Assembly (NCBI GenBank): GCA_902826935.1 | Contig: CADEGR010000018.1 | Coordinates: forward strand, 6,245-38,431 | From: an uncultured Alphaproteobacteria bacterium | GTDB taxonomy: Bacteria > Pseudomonadota > Alphaproteobacteria > Geminicoccales > Geminicoccaceae | Length of the DNA stretch: 32,187 bases | Reading direction: 5' to 3' | Translations under genes and position numbers: made by a program | The notes under the pieces: generated by a model | Database searches by the model: none | Seen by the model: the letters and a program-made list of their open reading frames with translations, nothing else | What the model was told of the DNA's origin: nothing | Shown here: one piece after another, positions 15,842-26,032 of the stretch | Numbering within the stretch: the stretch's first letter is position 1 | Layout: every line of letters starts with the position of its first letter

Positions 15842-17098
15842 ATGACTGCAGTTTCGCGCTTCTGGGCCGCTCTGTGGCTCTGCCTGATCGCCGCCACCAG
15901 CGGCCATGCGGCCGACATGCGGATCGCCGCGGTGGTCAATGACGACGTGATCAGCGTCAAGGATCTGAGCGAGCGGCTGCGGCTGGTCATGCTGACCAGC
16001 CAGATCCCCGACAGCGAGGAGGCGCGCGCCCGGCTCGCGCCGCAGGTGCTGCGCGGCCTGATCGAGGAGACCCTGCAGGTCGCCGAGGCCAAGCGGCTGT
16101 CGCTCGACGTCAGCCAGGCCGAGGTCGACCAGGCGCTCGCCAGCATCGCCGAGCGCAACAAGATGTCGGTGCCGCAGATGCAGGAGTTCATGGCCAAGAA
16201 CCAGGTCGATCTCAAGACCCTGCAGGATCAGCTGCGCGCCCAGATCGCCTGGCTGAAGGTGGTCGCGCGCGAGATCCGGCCCAAGGTCACGGTCAGCGTC
16301 GACCAGCTCGATCTGGCGGTCCAGGAGGCGCGCGGCAGCCAGGGCCAGCCGGAATATCTCCTGTCCGAGATCGTGCTGCCGGCCGACAATCCCGGCCAGG
16401 AGGCGACCGTCGCCAAGGATGCCGGGCGCCTTTACCAGACGCTGCGCGAGGGGGCCAGCTTCGAGGCCCTGGCGCGCCAGGTCTCGGCCGCCGCCAGCGC
16501 CAGCAATGGCGGCGATCTCGGCTGGGTCAAGGGCTCCAGCATCCCGCCGGAGCTGGTTGGCGCCCTCGAGCGGCTGCGGCCGGGCGAGGTCTCGGAGCCG
16601 CTGCGCTCCTCGGTCGGCTTCCACCTGTTCCTGGTGCGCGACCGGCGGATCGGGCAATCGACCAAGGCGCGCAGCGACGAGGTCCGGCTCGCCCAGATCC
16701 TGTTCCCGGCCGAAGTGGCCAGCGCCAGCGAGCTGGCCGCGCTGGGCGAGAAGGCCAATGGCCTGCGCGACCGGCTGAGCGATTGCGGGGCGGTGGCCCA
16801 GGTCGCGGCCGAGCTGGACGCGCCGGCCTCGGGCGATCTCGGCTGGCTCAAGCTCGGCGATCTGCCAGCCGGCTTGAGCGAGGCGGTCGCGACCTTGCCG
16901 GCCGGCGAGATCAGCCAGCCGCTGCGCGGCCCGGCCGGCATCCATCTCCTGATGGTCTGCGAGCGCCGGACCCCCGATGGACCCGCGGTCGACCGCGAGC
17001 AGCTGACCAAGCGGCTGGAGCAGGAGCGGATCGAGCGGCTGGCGCGGCGCTATCTGCGCGACCTGCGCAAGGACGCCTTCGTCGACGTCCGGCTGTGA
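15842..17098 (+). CDS. surA: Periplasmic peptidyl-prolyl isomerase/chaperone SurA
   Basis: A periplasmic chaperone that escorts outer-membrane barrels such as LptD to the BAM complex. It has 418 residues with a signal peptide (about 1-26, ending SGHAADM), a SurA N-domain (about 27-160, AAVVNDDVISVKDLSERLRL) and two parvulin domains (about 170-275 and 285-390). Both parvulin domains show the GDLGW motif (GGDLGWVKGSSIPPEL and SGDLGWLKLGDLPAGL). The frame is open to 15698 inside lptD, but the ATG at 15842 begins the signal peptide. It follows lptD by 28 bp. Cotranscription of lptD and surA matches the E. coli arrangement. Confidence 0.95.
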   Translation: MTAVSRFWAALWLCLIAATSGHAADMRIAAVVNDDVISVKDLSERLRLVMLTSQIPDSEEARARLAPQVLRGLIEETLQVAEAKRLSLDVSQAEVDQALASIAERNKMSVPQMQEFMAKNQVDLKTLQDQLRAQIAWLKVVAREIRPKVTVSVDQLDLAVQEARGSQGQPEYLLSEIVLPADNPGQEATVAKDAGRLYQTLREGASFEALARQVSAAASASNGGDLGWVKGSSIPPELVGALERLRPGEVSEPLRSSVGFHLFLVRDRRIGQSTKARSDEVRLAQILFPAEVASASELAALGEKANGLRDRLSDCGAVAQVAAELDAPASGDLGWLKLGDLPAGLSEAVATLPAGEISQPLRGPAGIHLLMVCERRTPDGPAVDREQLTKRLEQERIERLARRYLRDLRKDAFVDVRL

Positions 17099-17117
17099 GC
17101 AGGCCGCTGCCAAGGCC

Positions 17118-17969
17118 ATGACGGCGCCGGATGCCGAGCCACCGCTGGCCCCGTTGCGCGCGGTGCTGGACGAGTTCGGCCTGCGCGCCGACAAGCGCCT
17201 CGGCCAGCATTTCCTGCTCGACACCAACATCCTGGCCCGGATCGCCGCCGCGGCCGGCCCGCTCGCCGGCAAGACCGTGCTCGAGGTCGGCCCAGGCCCG
17301 GGCGGCCTGACCCGCGCCTTGCTCGCGACCGCAGCCGCCGAGGTGATCGCGATCGAGCGGGACCCCCGCTGCATCGAGGCGCTGGCGCCGCTGGTGGCGC
17401 ACGCCGCCGGCCGGCTGCGGCTGATCACGGGCGACGCGATGAGGCAGCCCCTGGCCGAGCTGGCCCATTCCGGCCGCCTCGTGATCGTCGCCAACCTGCC
17501 CTACAATGTCGGCACGCCGCTCCTGATCGGCTGGCTCGACCAGCTGGAGCACATCGAGCAGATGGTCCTGATGTTCCAGCGCGAGGTCGCCGACCGGCTG
17601 CTCGCCGGCCCCGGCAGCCGGACCTATGGCCGCCTCTCGGTCCTGGTGCAGTGGCTCTGCCAGGTCGAGCGGATCATGCATCTGCCGGCCGCCGCCTTCG
17701 TGCCGCCGCCCAAGGTCGCCTCGTCCCTGCTCCGCCTGCGGCCGCGCCCCCAGCCTTTGGCGCCGGCCGACCGCCGGGCGCTGGGCCAGGTCCTGGCCGC
17801 CGCCTTCAACCAGCGCCGCAAGATGCTGCGCACCAGCCTGAAAGCCCTGGTGCCAGCGCCCGAGCCCCTGCTCGCCGCCGCCGCCGTCCCGCCCACCGCC
17901 CGCGCCGAGACCATCGACATCGCCGGCTTCTGCCGCCTGGCCCAGGCCTACCAGGCTCAGCAGCCCTAG
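17118..17969 (+). CDS. rsmA: 16S rRNA dimethyladenosine transferase (KsgA)
   Basis: Dimethylates two adjacent adenosines near the 3' end of 16S rRNA using S-adenosylmethionine, a late check in small-subunit assembly. The 283-residue protein begins the fold with RADKRLGQHFLLDTNIL, carries SAM motif I as VLEVGPGPGGLT (residues 54-65) and has the catalytic NLPYN at 126-130. A C-terminal helical domain follows (FNQRRKMLRTSLKAL). The ATG at 17118 follows surA by 19 bp. In most proteobacteria pdxA lies between surA and this gene; it is absent here. Confidence 0.96.
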   Translation: MTAPDAEPPLAPLRAVLDEFGLRADKRLGQHFLLDTNILARIAAAAGPLAGKTVLEVGPGPGGLTRALLATAAAEVIAIERDPRCIEALAPLVAHAAGRLRLITGDAMRQPLAELAHSGRLVIVANLPYNVGTPLLIGWLDQLEHIEQMVLMFQREVADRLLAGPGSRTYGRLSVLVQWLCQVERIMHLPAAAFVPPPKVASSLLRLRPRPQPLAPADRRALGQVLAAAFNQRRKMLRTSLKALVPAPEPLLAAAAVPPTARAETIDIAGFCRLAQAYQAQQP

Positions 17970-17994
17970 TCCAAGTCCCCAACCCAGCAATCAG

Positions 17995-18018
17995 ACGACC
18001 AGGCGACCAGGCGACCAG
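17995..18018 (+). repeat. Tandem 8-bp repeat, three copies
   Basis: ACGACCAG, GCGACCAG and GCGACCAG lie head to tail after the rsmA stop and run into the end of repeat copy B. Copy A (51-66) has only one such unit, so the array looks like a local expansion of the repeat end. Confidence 0.8.
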
Positions 18019-18092
18019 CGCGCACCCTGCTTAACCCAATCTGCAGCGGCTCCGGCGATCCTGCCCATGGTCCGGGCGATCCTGGGAGTCCG
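18019..18092 (-). repeat. Dispersed intergenic repeat, copy B (inverted)
   Basis: Read on the minus strand from 18092 down, this matches copy C (30588-30659) over about 72 bp with few differences, and matches copy A (1-68) over their shared part. It contains two direct copies of CAGGATCGCC. The hairpin segment reads CTGC...GCAG here and CTGA...TCAG in copies A and C. Confidence 0.8.
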
Positions 18093-18146
18093 TCCCGTCG
18101 ATCATTCGATCTATTCTGCGGGCGGACTCCCAGGATCGCATGGACC
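18069..18146. repeat. Inverted repeat, 24-bp arms around a 30-nt centre
   Basis: The arms 18069-18092 and 18123-18146 are reverse complements at 22 of 24 positions, with the inner 15 perfect (CGGACTCCCAGGATC on the right arm). The right arm is identical over all 24 bases to 30588-30611 of copy C. So the gap holds copy B plus the start of another copy in the opposite direction. It could fold as a long hairpin in RNA from either strand. The rest of 17970-18213 shows no gene. Confidence 0.85.
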
Positions 18147-18213
18147 AGCCGCCATCATCGCAGCCACTGGTGAAGCGATCGTTAACGGCGGCGCCGGCCA
18201 GCCACTTCAAGCC

Positions 18214-18660
18214 TCAGTCGTCGCCCAGCCGGCTCGGCATCGAGGGCACCCAGACATAGCCGTCCGGATCGACCAGGCAGCATTCGCGCAAGCCATGCGG
18301 CTTGTCGCGGCAGGGGCTGAGCACGTCATGGCCGGCCGCCCGGGCGCGCGCCTCGGCGGCGTCGGGGTCGAGCTGGTAGAGGCGCAGCTCGATGCCGACG
18401 CCGCGCAGCGCGCCGTCGCCGGTCAGGCTGAGCAGCGGATGGTCGTGGAAGCTGTGATCGGCATGCAGCATCCATTGCTGGCCGCCATGGCGCAGGACCG
18501 CGAAATCGCCATCGGCATAGACCGTCTCGACCGCGAGCACGCCGGTCTGGAAGGCCAGGCTGCGGCCGACGTCCCGGACCAGGAGATTGACGCCGAAGCC
18601 GGTCAGCGAGCGGCCAAAGACCGGGGCCGGCAGCCAGGGCTCGCTCGTGCGGATCTTCAT
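18214..18660 (-). CDS. VOC family (glyoxalase/bleomycin resistance-like) protein
   Basis: A 148-residue single-domain protein of the vicinal oxygen chelate superfamily. It shows the paired beta-alpha-beta pattern: TGFGVNLLVRDVGRSLAFQT opens the first module, and GVGIELRLYQLDPDAAEARA and ECCLVDPDGYVWVPS make the second. Members include glyoxalases, dioxygenases and resistance proteins; the substrate is unclear. The frame is open to 19107 but overlaps the LivK gene there. The ATG at 18660 has an excellent AAGGAGG ribosome site 6 nt upstream. It is divergent from livK-like, with 178 bp between them and no other gene in that gap. Confidence 0.85.
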   Translation of the reverse strand: MKIRTSEPWLPAPVFGRSLTGFGVNLLVRDVGRSLAFQTGVLAVETVYADGDFAVLRHGGQQWMLHADHSFHDHPLLSLTGDGALRGVGIELRLYQLDPDAAEARARAAGHDVLSPCRDKPHGLRECCLVDPDGYVWVPSMPSRLGDD

Positions 18661-18838
18661 CGCAACCTCCTTCGCCACGCGCCGCGCACCACCGCGCATC
18701 GGCCGCAAGCTGCTAAAACACTTGCAAAAAAGCCCTGCCTCCACAACAAGAAGAGCAGTCCCGCCGGCTCTGGCTGGCGGCTTGAACCGGAACTCACCTG
18801 GTCGCTTTCGGCGACGCACCAAAAGGGAGTAGGGCGCA

Positions 18839-19945
<1,107 letters not shown>

Positions 19946-19973
19946 GCCGCCTCTTCCTGCCGTTGAAGCACGC

Positions 19974-20004
19974 AACCGGGCCGCTCGCGGCCCGGTTCTT
20001 TTTT
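19974..20004 (+). terminator. Rho-independent terminator after the LivK-type gene
   Basis: AACCGGGCCG and CGGCCCGGTT form a perfect 10-bp stem with a CTCG loop, followed by CTTTTTT. It lies 28 bp after the stop codon. This is the clearest intrinsic terminator in the window. Confidence 0.93.
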
Positions 20005-20051
20005 GTGGCCCGCCGCTCCGCTATGGTGAACCGGCAGCGCTGGAGGGCACC

Positions 20052-21224
20052 ATGGCCATCATCAACCGGATCGCCGATTTCCACGACGAGATGACGGCCT
20101 GGCGGCGGGATCTGCACGCCCATCCGGAGATTGCCTTCCAGGAGCACCGCACCGCGGCGCTGGTCGCCGAGAAGCTGCGGGCGTTCGGCGTCGACGAGGT
20201 CCATACCGGCCTGGCCACGACCGGCGTGGTCGGCGTGCTGCGCGGCCGGCCGGGCGACGGCGCGATCGGCCTGCGCGCCGACATGGACGCCTTGCCGATC
20301 CAGGAGCAGACCGGCCTCGCCCACGCCTCGACCAGTCCCGGCCGGATGCACGCCTGCGGCCATGACGGCCACACCACGATGCTCCTGGGTGCCGCCAGGT
20401 ACCTGGCCGAAACCCGCAACTTCGCCGGCACGGTCTATCTGATCTTCCAGCCCGCCGAGGAGAACGACGGCGGCGGCCGGGTCATGGTCGAGGAAGGCCT
20501 GTTCGAGCGCTTTCCGGCCAGCCAGGTCTACGGCATGCATAACTGGCCGCGCCGGCCGGTCGGCAGCTTCGCCATGCGACCCGGCCCGATCATGGCGGCG
20601 GCCGACCGCTGGACCATCGAGCTCCTGGGCCGAGGTGGCCATGCCGCGACCCCGCATCTCTGCCAGGACGGCATCGTCGCCGGCGCGGCGATCGTGAGCG
20701 CCTTGCAGACCATCGTCGCGCGCAATTGCGACCCGATCGAGCAGGCGGTGGTCTCGGTCACCCAGTTCCATGCCGGCGACGCCTTCAACGTGATCCCGGA
20801 GACGGTCCAGCTGGTCGGCACCGCCCGCTCCTTCAGCCCGACCGTGCGCCAGCTCCTGGCGGCCCGGATCGGCCAGCTGGCCGAAGGCATCGCGGCCGCC
20901 CACGGGGTCACGGCCACCTACCGCTTCATCGAGGGCTATCCGCCGACCGTGAACAGCGCGGCCGAGACCGAGCGGGCCGCCGAGGTCGCCGCCGAGATCG
21001 TCGGCGCCGAGCGGGTCGATCCGGCGACCCCGCCGGTCATGGGCGCGGAGGACTTCGCCTTCATGTTGCAGCGCCGGCCCGGCAGCTACATCTTCATCGG
21101 CAATGGCGGCGGCGAGGACGCGCCGATGCTGCACAACCCCAACTACGATTTTAACGACGAGATATTGCCGATCGGCGCGAGCTACTGGGCGCGCCTGGCG
21201 GAGCGGCTCTTGCCGGTCGGTTGA
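20052..21224 (+). CDS. M20 family amidohydrolase (hippurate hydrolase-like)
   Basis: A metal-dependent hydrolase of 390 residues that would cut amide bonds of N-acyl amino acids or related compounds. Family motifs are in order: WRRDLHAHPEIAFQE (about 18-32), GLRADMDALPIQEQTG (about 73-88), MHACGHDGHTTMLLGAA with the metal ligands (about 99-115), FQPAEENDGGGRVMVEEG and YGMHNWP, and the dimerisation-domain motif GRGGHAATPH. The C-terminal MGAEDFAFMLQRRPG and LHNPNYDFND are also typical. GGAGGG precedes the ATG. It lies after the terminator of the binding-protein gene and so is probably expressed separately. Related names include amaA, hipO and ilvD-type aminoacylases; the exact substrate is not readable. 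Confidence 0.93.
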   Translation: MAIINRIADFHDEMTAWRRDLHAHPEIAFQEHRTAALVAEKLRAFGVDEVHTGLATTGVVGVLRGRPGDGAIGLRADMDALPIQEQTGLAHASTSPGRMHACGHDGHTTMLLGAARYLAETRNFAGTVYLIFQPAEENDGGGRVMVEEGLFERFPASQVYGMHNWPRRPVGSFAMRPGPIMAAADRWTIELLGRGGHAATPHLCQDGIVAGAAIVSALQTIVARNCDPIEQAVVSVTQFHAGDAFNVIPETVQLVGTARSFSPTVRQLLAARIGQLAEGIAAAHGVTATYRFIEGYPPTVNSAAETERAAEVAAEIVGAERVDPATPPVMGAEDFAFMLQRRPGSYIFIGNGGGEDAPMLHNPNYDFNDEILPIGASYWARLAERLLPVG

Positions 21225-21341
21225 ATAAGGGCAACATTCGATCAGATTTCGGTTAACGCACCCTCAAGGATGGCAGGGGGTGCCGTTTCCTGATTGTGGC
21301 GGGCCGCGATACTAATTAAAACTTCCTTTAAATCCGTAACA
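21225..21341. other. AT-rich intergenic stretch
   Basis: The part at 21308-21340 (ACTAATTAAAACTTCC and on) is among the most AT-rich in the window and probably holds the promoter of the next gene. I could not choose a convincing -35/-10 pair. Confidence 0.3.
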
Positions 21342-21947
21342 ATGCGGCAGATGACGATGCCAGGCGAACGCTATGTCGGGGAGCGACGAGCACTCCGCCA
21401 CTTCCTCACCGAGCTGCGACCCTTGGTCACCGCAGCCCTTGGCGAGAACGCCCTGCTGCGCTTTCGAATCGAGCGCGCCCTCAAGGTCGGCGATCTCGAT
21501 TCGCTCCGGGCCGCCAGGGAGGCCTTCCACAATCAGCCCGACGATCTCAAGCGCCGCCTGATGCGCGGCATCTTCGAGGGGCCGGCCGAGCGGCCGGAGC
21601 CGCCCGCGACCGTGCGCGGCAGCGGCCTCCAGGCCAAGCCCAAGACCCCCTTCGTGCGCTTCGAGGCCCTGCCGGCCGCGCGCGCCGAGGATGTCATGCT
21701 CCGGGTCGAGCTGGAGCCGCAGCCCAATGCCGGCGCGCCGCTCCGGGTGATGGTCCGGCCGGGCACCCTGCCCAGCACCGCCGCCCGGGCGCTGCGCGAG
21801 ATCGCGAAGTGGATCGAGCAGGACCGGCGGTTGCTGTCGATCCGCCATTGGCAGGACAAGATGGACGCGGTCGACAGCCGGGTCGGCGCCGATCTGGCGG
21901 TCGCGAGCGAGCCGGACCACCCCGGCGACAACGCCGATCAAGCCTGA
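21342..21947 (+). CDS. Hypothetical protein
   Basis: A 201-residue soluble protein I do not recognise. The N-terminal half is helical and charged (GERRALRHFLTELRPLVTAA, then LKVGDLDSLRAAREAFHNQP). A Pro-rich linker (about 95-110) leads to a more beta-like part (VMLRVELEPQPNAGAPLRVM) and a final helix (REIAKWIEQDRRLLSIRHWQ). It has no signal peptide or membrane span. Three close ATGs (21342, 21351 and 21357) are possible starts and none has a good ribosome site; the upstream TTG at 21294 lies in the AT-rich promoter-like stretch and is unlikely. The lipoprotein gene follows after 4 bp, so the two are probably cotranscribed. Confidence 0.7.
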   Translation: MRQMTMPGERYVGERRALRHFLTELRPLVTAALGENALLRFRIERALKVGDLDSLRAAREAFHNQPDDLKRRLMRGIFEGPAERPEPPATVRGSGLQAKPKTPFVRFEALPAARAEDVMLRVELEPQPNAGAPLRVMVRPGTLPSTAARALREIAKWIEQDRRLLSIRHWQDKMDAVDSRVGADLAVASEPDHPGDNADQA

Positions 21948-21951
21948 GGGC

Positions 21952-22554
21952 ATGGCGCCCATCGCAAGGTTGCTCCGGACCGCCGTCGCGGCGGGCCTGC
22001 TGCTGGCGCTGGCCGCCTGCGGGCCGCGCATCAGCGTCGGCCCGATCGGCGATGCCGGCGCCGCCCGGAGCGCCCTCCTGGCGGCCAGCGCTGGCGACAC
22101 CCCGGTATTCGCGGAAGTCTACGGCAATCCCTACGGCCTCGACCCGGCCCGGCGCGACAGCCTGGTCGTCAGCAATCTGGCGGAGGGCGTGGTCGGCCAC
22201 GAGGTCCGCTTCACCACCGACCGGGCGCAAGCGCCGCAGCCGGAGCCGCGCCTGATCGCGCTGCTCAACCCGCTGGGCGACCCGTCCGGCGACATCATCT
22301 GCACATCGCCGCGCCAGATCCACACCGGTGCCGCCAGCGGCGAGCTGCTGGTGATCGCCGCGTTCTGCAACCAGACCAAGCTGATCAACATGGCGCGCGG
22401 CCAGGACAGCATCAGCGGCCCGACCGACCGCCATATCAAGCGGCTGCTCTGGCGGGTCGGCGGGGCGTTGTTCCCGGACGACTACGAGAACAGCTACGGC
22501 TTCAACTGGATTCCCTGGCTGGACATCGGCATCGGCGGCAGCTTCGGCTTCTGA
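21952..22554 (+). CDS. Hypothetical lipoprotein
   Basis: A 200-residue protein with a signal peptide and lipobox (LLLALAAC, Cys near 23), so it is expected to be lipid-anchored in the envelope. The mature part has no motif I know. It contains two further cysteines (DIICTS and AAFCNQTK) that could pair, and it ends in a Trp/Tyr- and Gly-rich tail (NSYGFNWIPWLDIGIGGSFG). The gene starts 4 bp after the preceding unknown gene, which suggests one transcript and perhaps a shared role. Convergent with the TrcR-like gene, 40 bp away. Confidence 0.78.
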   Translation: MAPIARLLRTAVAAGLLLALAACGPRISVGPIGDAGAARSALLAASAGDTPVFAEVYGNPYGLDPARRDSLVVSNLAEGVVGHEVRFTTDRAQAPQPEPRLIALLNPLGDPSGDIICTSPRQIHTGAASGELLVIAAFCNQTKLINMARGQDSISGPTDRHIKRLLWRVGGALFPDDYENSYGFNWIPWLDIGIGGSFGF

Positions 22555-22594
22555 CCGGGCTCAGCCACCCGCGCTGGGCGCGTCCAGGCCGGCC

Positions 22595-23185
22595 TCACTC
22601 GTCCGAATAGGCATCCTCGAAGCGCGGCGCCGGCGCCTCATGCAGCTGGGCAGGGTCCTTGCTGGCAGCGCGCGCCGCGATCACCGCCGAGTCCAGCTCG
22701 AGCTGGCCGCACAGGCCCAGCAGCACCGGATCGCGCGGCCGGATTTCCGAGCTCTTCCAATGGGTCCGGTCGCGCACCGCGTTGACCGTGTTCTTGGTGG
22801 TGCCGAGCAGCTTGCAGATCTGCTGGTCGCTCAGCTCCGGATGGTGGCGCAGCAGCCAGGCGATCCCGTCCGGCCGGTCCTGGCGCTTGGACAAGGGCGT
22901 GTAGCGCGGCTCCTTGCGCTTGGGCTGCTTGATGTCGGCGGAGGCCGGGCGGGCCAGCTTCAGCCGCGCCTTGGTGTCCTTCTGGCAGCGCTCCAGCTCG
23001 CTCCGCTCCAGCTGGCCGCTCGCGACCGGATCCAGGCCCCGGATGCCAGCGCCCACCTCGCCATCGGCAATGCCCTTGACCTCCAGCGCGTGCAGGCCGC
23101 AGAACTCGGCGATCTGGTCGAAGGTCAGGCTGGTGTTCTCCACCAGCCAGACGGCGGTGGCCTTGGGCATCAGCGGTCGGTCCAT
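22595..23185 (-). CDS. trcR: DUF1013 family, TrcR-like cell cycle transcriptional regulator
   Basis: A 196-residue protein matching the alphaproteobacterial DUF1013 family, whose members are annotated as the cell cycle regulator TrcR. It shows the family start MPKATAVWLVENTSLTFDQI (from residue 6), then EFCGLHALEVKGIADGEV and GIRGLDPVASGQL, and the helix-turn-helix-like block GIAWLLRHHPELSDQQICKL followed by GTTKNTVNAVRDRTHW. The C-terminal 30 residues are variable and acidic. It has no membrane segment. AAGGAG lies 8 nt before the ATG at 23185. It follows the SDR gene on the same strand after 108 bp. The family call is firm; the regulatory target is not known here. Confidence 0.9.
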   Translation of the reverse strand: MDRPLMPKATAVWLVENTSLTFDQIAEFCGLHALEVKGIADGEVGAGIRGLDPVASGQLERSELERCQKDTKARLKLARPASADIKQPKRKEPRYTPLSKRQDRPDGIAWLLRHHPELSDQQICKLLGTTKNTVNAVRDRTHWKSSEIRPRDPVLLGLCGQLELDSAVIAARAASKDPAQLHEAPAPRFEDAYSDE

Positions 23186-23293
23186 AATTCAACTCCTTGG
23201 GCACAACGCGAAAAGCAGCGCGATGCACCATGCGCAGTTTCTCGAGCTTTGGCCTTAGATGGGCAGGCGGTCAGGGCAAGCCAACGGCGGCGC

Positions 23294-24070
23294 CTACTTA
23301 TCGGGCACCGGCACCGTATAGTTCAAGGCCAAACGACCGCCATCGGGATAAATGCACTGGCCCGTTAGATAGCTGGCATCCTCGCTGGCCAGAAAAAGAG
23401 CGACCTTCGCGACCTCCTCGGGCTCGCCGCAGCGGCCCATCGGCGTGCGCGACAGGATCCGGCCGCGCGCCGCCTCGTCATGCATCACGACCTTCAGCAG
23501 GTCGGTCATGATCGAGCCCGGCCCGACCGCATTGACCCGGATGCCCTTGTCGGCCAGCGCCAGCGCCATGACCTTGGTCAGCTGGTTGAGCGCGCCCTTG
23601 CTGACCACGTATGGCACCTGGTTGGGGATCGCGAGCACGGCATTGGCCGAGGACATGTTGACGATCGCCCCCTTGCCCGCCTGGACCATCACCCGCGCCG
23701 CCGCTTGCCCGACCAGGAAGGCGCCCTTCAGATTGACCCGCAGCACGGCGTCGAAATCGGCCTCGCTGATGGTCAGGAAGTCGGCCGTCTTGATGATCCC
23801 GGCATTGTTGACCAGCACGTCGAGCCGGCCATAGGCGGCCAGCGTCGCGTCGACCAGCGCCTGCGCCTGGCCGGCATCGCCGACGTCGGTCCGGACGAAG
23901 CGGGCGCGCCCGCCCGCCTGCTCGATCGCCGCCACCACCTCGGCGGCCGGCCCCTCGGCGATGTCGGCCACCACCACCGCCGCCCCCTCGCGGGCGAACA
24001 GCAGGGCGCAGGCCCGGCCGATGCCCTGGGCGCCGCCGGTGACGATCGCGACCTGCTCGGCAAGCTTCAT
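23294..24070 (-). CDS. SDR family oxidoreductase (FabG-like)
   Basis: A classical short-chain dehydrogenase of 258 residues. The cofactor motif TGGAQGIG lies near residues 11-18, NNAG near 86, the catalytic serine is in IVNMSSANAV, and Tyr/Lys are in VPYVVSKGAL. The C-terminus reads YLTGQCIYPDGGRLALNYTV, as in FabG-like and sugar/polyol dehydrogenases. The substrate is not predictable. The frame is open to 24100, but the ATG at 24070 (MKLAEQVAIVTGG) has AGGAGA 8 nt upstream. It follows leuA by 88 bp on the same strand; a functional link to leucine synthesis is not evident. Confidence 0.92.
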   Translation of the reverse strand: MKLAEQVAIVTGGAQGIGRACALLFAREGAAVVVADIAEGPAAEVVAAIEQAGGRARFVRTDVGDAGQAQALVDATLAAYGRLDVLVNNAGIIKTADFLTISEADFDAVLRVNLKGAFLVGQAAARVMVQAGKGAIVNMSSANAVLAIPNQVPYVVSKGALNQLTKVMALALADKGIRVNAVGPGSIMTDLLKVVMHDEAARGRILSRTPMGRCGEPEEVAKVALFLASEDASYLTGQCIYPDGGRLALNYTVPVPDK

Positions 24071-24158
24071 GCGGCTATTCTCCTGCTGAATTCGGGCCAT
24101 CTAGCACGAGCGGCAGCGCCACGGCGCGCAGCCGCGGCCCCGCCGCCCATGCCGGGCC

Positions 24159-25754
<1,596 letters not shown>

Positions 25755-25808
25755 GGCCCGGTTCCCTTCTTGGCGGATGGTTGCGGCTTGGCTGGCTTTC
25801 GCCCCGGT

Positions 25809-25909
25809 CCCCTGAACACGCCTGCCAACCCTTGGGCTGACCGGCTGCTGCGCTCAGGGGCAGCTAAGTCGAAGCTCCGCAAGAAGCAGGGCGTGGCCGA
25901 AGGTCAGCC
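25809..25909 (-). promoter_or_regulatory. Inverted repeats in the leuA leader
   Basis: Two perfect inverted repeats compete for the leader RNA. CCCCTGA at the leader stop (25854-25860) can pair with TCAGGGG (25809-25815). GGCTGACC inside the leader frame (25902-25909) can pair with GGTCAGCC (25835-25842), which lies in the loop of the first. Such nested pairings suit an attenuation switch, but no T-run follows, so an intrinsic terminator is not evident. Confidence 0.4.
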
Positions 25910-25961
25910 GGTGATCGCACCGGCTCAGCCGTGACAGCATGGCAAGATCGCCCCGCTTCAT
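25854..25961 (-). CDS. Candidate leucine leader peptide (leuL-like)
   Basis: A 35-codon frame lies between the leuA promoter and leuA. It starts at ATG 25961 with GGAG 5 nt upstream. Nine of 35 residues are leucine. The end reads ALLLAELRLSCP, with codons CTG CTT CTT GCG GAG CTT CGA CTT. CTT is uncommon in the surrounding genes, where CTG and CTC dominate. Runs of rare Leu codons are the hallmark of leucine attenuator peptides such as E. coli leuL. The stop codon lies within a stem-forming sequence, and the leuA start follows 100 bp later. I infer that ribosome stalling at these codons when leucyl-tRNA is short controls leuA. The frame is too short for coding statistics to confirm it. Confidence 0.6.
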   Translation of the reverse strand: MKRGDLAMLSRLSRCDHRLTFGHALLLAELRLSCP

Positions 25962-26032
25962 GACGGCTCCGACAGGGCGGGTTCGCCCTTCTCCTTCAAC
26001 CAGCAAGGCCGCCAGAGCGGCCGACCGCCTAA

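Noticed and set aside
13540-16215. 891-residue open frame on the minus strand
   Set aside because: It runs opposite lptD and surA, both certain genes. Its length follows from the near absence of stop codons in the antisense frame at this GC content.
25937-25955. Possible fourth copy of the dispersed repeat (CATGGCAAGATCGCC)
   Set aside because: Only about 13 of 15 bases resemble the core and the flanks do not match; this can occur by chance in such sequence.
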